Source: Chryseobacterium paridis (GTDB lineage Bacteria > Bacteroidota > Bacteroidia > Flavobacteriales > Weeksellaceae). Taken from it: a DNA stretch of 64,000 nucleotides. The stretch lies in contig NZ_JAENHK010000001.1 in NCBI RefSeq assembly GCF_016595215.1, positions 744,001-808,000 of the forward strand, given 5' to 3'. Made by a program: the position numbers and the translations under genes. Positions 60,681-64,000 of the stretch are shown here, one piece after another; position 1 is the first letter of the stretch; every line of letters starts with the position of its first letter. A model generated the notes under the pieces. That model searched no databases. It was given only the letters and a program-made list of their open reading frames with translations, and had not been told where the DNA came from.

Positions 60681-61514
60681 ATGTCCAAAAGAAAACTACT
60701 TATTGATGAGGTATTCAAACAAGCTAGAGAAGAATCCGGAAAAGACACAAAAAACGGATTAGCAGCTTATTTGTGGTCTTATTTTGAAGATAAATTGGAC
60801 TTTAAAATTTCAGACAAAACCTTTAGTCGTTATTATGAAACCTTTATAGAGAATGGAGGAGACACCAATATAGAACCACTTAAACAGGATAAGCTAAGTC
60901 AATATGTTGGATACAAAGATTTCTTAGATTTTTCTAGAACTTTTGTTAAAAATGATGAAAACGCTAATAAAACAACAGTGAAGATAAGTGTTGATAAAGA
61001 TGAAGAGTCTTTAACAGAAAAGCTCTCAAATATTATTATCAATATCACTAACGAGCAGCATTTTAAAATGCCTGAATTCATCAAACAAAATGGGATGGGT
61101 ATTATGGAAATGATATTAGTGTTGTGCCTGGTTACCGGAAATGTCGTTTTCTCAAATAGTAAACAAGCCCCTCAAGGGTTTGCAGACCTTGATAATGTTC
61201 GACCAATGGAATGTATGTATTGGGATGGAAGTGAATATAGATTGACTGATTGCAAGAATAAAAACCCTCATATCAATGTAAAACCTATTGATACTGTTGA
61301 TATGAAGTACTTTAAAAGAATTACCCGTAAAGATACTTTGACAGAAGAAAATGCTCTAGGAACGACATGGTACTCAAAGTATAATGGGAATGTAGAATTT
61401 TTTACGGGTGATGGGACAGATCCCAATAATGGAAGGGAACTTAGGAAGTCGACTCCTTTTATTATTTTTAAATATGCTGGAAAGCCAGAGGACTCAATAC
61501 AAGTCGAAGAATAA
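60681..61514 (+). CDS. Hypothetical single-pass membrane protein of the palindrome regulon
   Basis: A 277-residue protein. Residues 1-95 are a helical soluble domain (MSKRKLLIDEVFKQAREESGKDTKNGLAAYLWSYFED, then KISDKTFSRYYETFIE, HTH-like). A linker leads to one membrane helix near residues 138-155 (GIMEMILVLCLVTGNVVFS). The C-terminal part (about 160-277) has CMYWDGSEYRLTDCKN and GNVEFFTGDG. The cytoplasmic HTH-like head and outer tail suggest a transmembrane sensor or transcription factor, which is inference. It faces the RR/HK operon and carries the same palindrome. Confidence 0.7.
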   Translation: MSKRKLLIDEVFKQAREESGKDTKNGLAAYLWSYFEDKLDFKISDKTFSRYYETFIENGGDTNIEPLKQDKLSQYVGYKDFLDFSRTFVKNDENANKTTVKISVDKDEESLTEKLSNIIINITNEQHFKMPEFIKQNGMGIMEMILVLCLVTGNVVFSNSKQAPQGFADLDNVRPMECMYWDGSEYRLTDCKNKNPHINVKPIDTVDMKYFKRITRKDTLTEENALGTTWYSKYNGNVEFFTGDGTDPNNGRELRKSTPFIIFKYAGKPEDSIQVEE

Positions 61515-61589
61515 CTACCTTCACAATTATTTAAAATTCTCTTAAACCACTTCCTAAAATAATCCCATATTTTTCAGGTTATTTTTACC

Positions 61590-63386
61590 ATGCTAAAAAA
61601 AGGAATTTTCTCTACCTTACTTATTGCTTTTACTTGCTTATCTGCCCAACAAAAGCCTGTCCAAATTGCTTTTCTTTCAGATGTTCATTTTCAGGATTTG
61701 TATGGGAATTTTTCAGATAATGATTTTAATGGAATTGTTAATCCTAAAACAGGAAAAGCGACCATTTTGAGGACAATGGATTCTCAATTGCATTCCACAC
61801 GAGTTTTTAATGAGAACTATTTTGCTTTTCTGAAAGCGCTGGATGATATTGCTGCAAAAGGAATTAAGATCGTAGCGATGCCCGGAGATTTTTCTGATGA
61901 TGGGCAGGCTTATAATTTACGTGGACTGCACCGGATTCTGGAAGCGTATCATAAAAAATATGGGATCAATTTTTATATGACAACAGGTAATCATGATCCG
62001 GTTGGCCCTTTTCATCAGGATGCAGGAAAAGAAGATTTCATGGGAAAGGATGGATCTCCATTAGAAATCTACAGTAAAGAAAATCTTGCAAAGAAAAAGC
62101 AGCATGTTATTACAAAAGATATTGCAGAGTCAGGGTATATTGAAATTCTTGATGAACTGAAAGACTTTGGCTTTTATCCTAGAAAAGAAAACCTGTATTG
62201 GAGTACTCCTTTTGATGATCATTCTTATTCCAATTATTCCTATAGTAATGCGTTGCATTATGCAGATTATTCGAATAGAATGTATGAGGTTTCCAAAGGG
62301 TTTTCAGTTCCTGACCTTAGCTATGTGGTAGAGCCTGTGAAAGGGGTTTGGATGATTGCGATTGATGGAAACACTTATATTCCTAAAGATCTTCATCGTA
62401 GTTCTGAGGATGCGACTAATTATAACGGAGCAAGTATTGGATATAATAATGTTCTGACCCATAAGCAACATTTGATTCAATGGGTAAAGAAGATTGCGAA
62501 AGAAGCGAAAAGTAATGGAAAAACTTTAATTGCGTTTACTCATTATCCCATGATCGATTTTAATGATGGAGCAACGAATGAGATTAAAAATCTTTTGGGC
62601 GAAAAGAAATGGCAGTTGGAAAGAGTGCCTGAAGAGGAAGTTGCGAAAGAATTTCTAGATGCCGGACTACAGATCCATTTTGCTGGGCACATGCACATCA
62701 ATGATACAGGAGTTAAGAAGTTAGGAGATAAAATGCTTGTTAATGTTCAGGTTCCTTCGTTAGCTGCTTATTTACCAAGTTATAAAATACTTACGATTCA
62801 TTCTCAGGATGTCATGGAAGTTCAGACAGAAGTTCTAAATAATGTTCCCCGTTTTGATGAACTGTTTCCTTTGTATGAAAAGGAATATGGAACTTTGCAG
62901 CAAAACCATGATAAAATTTTGTGGAATAAAGATATCCTAAAGACAAAATCTTATCATGACTTCATGTTGTTTCATTTGAAAGAGCTTGTTCGGTTACGAA
63001 TGATTCCAGATGACTGGCCAAAAGAATTTATAGAAAAGACAAAATCTATAACCGGAAAAGATCTGCTTTTACTTTCTCGAAATTTAAAATCTCAACAGAA
63101 AGTAAACGGAATTGATATGGATTCATTTCAGCAATGGAATTTTGAAGATCTGTTATTTGATCTGTACAAATTTCAATCTGCGGATGAATTGGCAAGGAAG
63201 GATATATCGAAAGAAAGATGGAAACAGTATCAGGTTCTTATACAATCATTTGAACAAAATAAATCTCAGGATCATTTTGTTTTACAAATACAATCTGTTT
63301 TCAGGATTTTATCGCTTTTATCGAATGGAGATCCAGCAGATCATTTTGAAATTGACCTGAAAAACCGGAAGATTAAAAGATTATAG
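61590..63386 (+). CDS. Secreted calcineurin-like metallophosphoesterase
   Basis: A 598-residue exported enzyme. Signal peptide MLKKGIFSTLLIAFTCLSAQ, then the five metallophosphoesterase blocks: AFLSDVHFQD (about 27-36), MPGDFSDDGQ (about 97-106), TTGNHDPVG (about 131), LIAFTHYPMIDF and FAGHMHINDTG (about 360-370). A C-terminal extension of about 200 residues is helical. The substrate may be a nucleotide or a phosphodiester in the periplasm. It stands alone between gaps. Confidence 0.93.
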   Translation: MLKKGIFSTLLIAFTCLSAQQKPVQIAFLSDVHFQDLYGNFSDNDFNGIVNPKTGKATILRTMDSQLHSTRVFNENYFAFLKALDDIAAKGIKIVAMPGDFSDDGQAYNLRGLHRILEAYHKKYGINFYMTTGNHDPVGPFHQDAGKEDFMGKDGSPLEIYSKENLAKKKQHVITKDIAESGYIEILDELKDFGFYPRKENLYWSTPFDDHSYSNYSYSNALHYADYSNRMYEVSKGFSVPDLSYVVEPVKGVWMIAIDGNTYIPKDLHRSSEDATNYNGASIGYNNVLTHKQHLIQWVKKIAKEAKSNGKTLIAFTHYPMIDFNDGATNEIKNLLGEKKWQLERVPEEEVAKEFLDAGLQIHFAGHMHINDTGVKKLGDKMLVNVQVPSLAAYLPSYKILTIHSQDVMEVQTEVLNNVPRFDELFPLYEKEYGTLQQNHDKILWNKDILKTKSYHDFMLFHLKELVRLRMIPDDWPKEFIEKTKSITGKDLLLLSRNLKSQQKVNGIDMDSFQQWNFEDLLFDLYKFQSADELARKDISKERWKQYQVLIQSFEQNKSQDHFVLQIQSVFRILSLLSNGDPADHFEIDLKNRKIKRL

Positions 63387-63400
63387 TTTTTTATATCCCA

Positions 63401-63540
63401 CAGATTTATCAGATGATACAGATTTCTTTTATACGCAATCATCTGCGAAATTTGCATGATCTGCAAGTGAAAAAAAAGAAAAGTTAACAGATTATATATT
63501 TTCTGTCTCGCAGATTTAGCAGATGACGCAGATCTTTTAT
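63401..63540 (+). repeat. Intergenic direct-repeat pair
   Basis: CAGATTTATCAGATGATACA (63401-63420, continuing GATTTCTTTTAT) and CAGATTTAGCAGATGACGCA (63511-63530, continuing GATCTTTTAT) are direct copies about 110 bp apart, with 3 mismatches in the first 20 bp. Related CGCAGATTTAGCAGAT words are a common intergenic repeat in Flavobacteriia genomes, from memory. The rest of the 255-bp gap holds no gene. Confidence 0.6.
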
Positions 63541-63641
63541 GTTTAATCTTGTGTCAAATTTTTGGGATCCGGGAGAAAAAAGAAAAGCAACCTTATAATA
63601 AGACTGCCTTTCCCATTTGATATGAATGAAAACGTGTGTAA

Positions 63642-64000
63642 TTATTGTGTGTTTATCGGGTTTTTTCTCTCATAGGTATTGTTTTCGAAACTGATTTTAT
63701 AATTGGATTTGAAGAGCTTACTTGGCAGGTAATAATCAGTAGAGATTATTTGAGCACCGCTTTTTTTTGCTTTTTCAAATCTTGAATAATCTTCGCTTCT
63801 TGCTTCCATGGTGTCAGCATCTGCTCTCGTACGAATGATGTAACCTTGTTGTACCAGCTCATTGATTTTCGGACTTGGGTCATTCATAAATAAGACTGCG
63901 GATTCCGGCGTTCCTGGTGCTGAATTGGTAAATACCATTCTTCCCTTTAATGAAGGATGCCCTTTCATATATACATCCCGGTTTTCTCCATCATTGTCGA
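63642..64000 (-). CDS. C-terminus of a Ca2+-dependent phosphatidylinositol phospholipase C-like protein
   Basis: A 119-residue partial frame, cut by the window end on its N-terminal side and still open there (DNDGENRDVYMKG). The signature YIIRTRADADTMEARSEDYSRFEKAKKSGAQIISTDYYLP, read from the visible part, is that of the Ca2+-dependent PI-PLC C1 family. The enzyme cleaves phosphodiesters of inositol lipids or a related substrate outside the cytoplasm. The window contains no active-site His because only the end is present. Confidence 0.8.
   Translation of the reverse strand, partial: DNDGENRDVYMKGHPSLKGRMVFTNSAPGTPESAVLFMNDPSPKINELVQQGYIIRTRADADTMEARSEDYSRFEKAKKSGAQIISTDYYLPSKLFKSNYKISFENNTYERKNPINTQ

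Noticed and set aside
1..64000. tRNA, rRNA, CRISPR arrays and prophage genes
   Set aside because: I looked for cloverleaf-like segments with CCA ends, evenly spaced identical repeats and phage structural genes, and saw none.

Overview
The window is AT-rich, has very short gaps between genes, and shows the TAnnTTTG '-7' promoter signature with almost no Shine-Dalgarno sequences. Together with a type IX secretion sorting domain, a GLPGLI protein, a grasp-with-spasm peptide cluster, DUF5690 and DUF6232/DUF6804-type proteins, this points to the Bacteroidota, class Flavobacteriia, most likely Chryseobacterium or a close relative in the Weeksellaceae. It is chromosomal. I see no rRNA, tRNA, CRISPR array, insertion sequence or prophage.

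Layout. 1-9.2 kb: the end of an unknown gene, a DJ-1/PfpI protein, an envelope group (Kdo-kinase-like protein, GT9 glycosyltransferase, acyltransferase 3), a LytS/LytTR two-component pair, a MocR-type regulator and a GNAT acetyltransferase. 9.2-18.2 kb: a probable organophosphonate-scavenging locus. It holds a secreted phosphodiesterase, a PhnX-like hydrolase, an FAD oxidoreductase, a DUF5690 transporter, a TonB receptor and an XRE-cupin regulator. A shared TTTACAAATA motif lies in front of both transcription units. 18.3-20.5 kb: an OmpR-type two-component system. 20.5-24.3 kb: a grasp-with-spasm RiPP cluster (precursor, ATP-grasp ligase, SPASM maturase) with an extra coupled 51-codon gene and a GLPGLI neighbour, flanked by related direct repeats. 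24.5-34.5 kb: a UspA-like protein and DUF1275 protein, MutL, a rhomboid protease, two tandem endonuclease/phosphatase paralogues, lipoproteins, a GH3-family protein, bacilliredoxin, a candidate small RNA and YqeY.

34.6-51.4 kb is a long dcw (division and cell wall) cluster on the minus strand: mraZ, rsmH, ftsL, ftsI, murE, mraY, murD, ftsW, murG, a small secreted YbjN-like protein, murC, ftsQ, ftsA, ftsZ. murF and ddl are absent. The cluster starts behind a classical MraZ operator, and several spacers carry short palindromic repeats. 51.6-53.5 kb: an alpha/beta hydrolase, EngB and an ElaA-type acetyltransferase.

53.6-61.5 kb is an unusual seven-gene cassette: vWA lipoprotein, coiled-coil membrane protein, TerB-like protein, DUF6804, a secreted GPRGG-motif protein, DUF6232 and a small Cys/His protein. 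It sits next to a TPR histidine kinase and response regulator. The cassette promoter and the promoter of a nearby membrane-protein gene carry the same 16-bp palindrome (TTACGG-N4-CCGTAA), 21 nt upstream of the -7 element in both. This suggests one regulon, probably an envelope-stress response. The window ends with a secreted metallophosphoesterase, an intergenic repeat pair and the C-terminus of a Ca2+-dependent PI-PLC-like protein.

All family assignments come from reading motifs by eye and from memory of the families. No database search was run.
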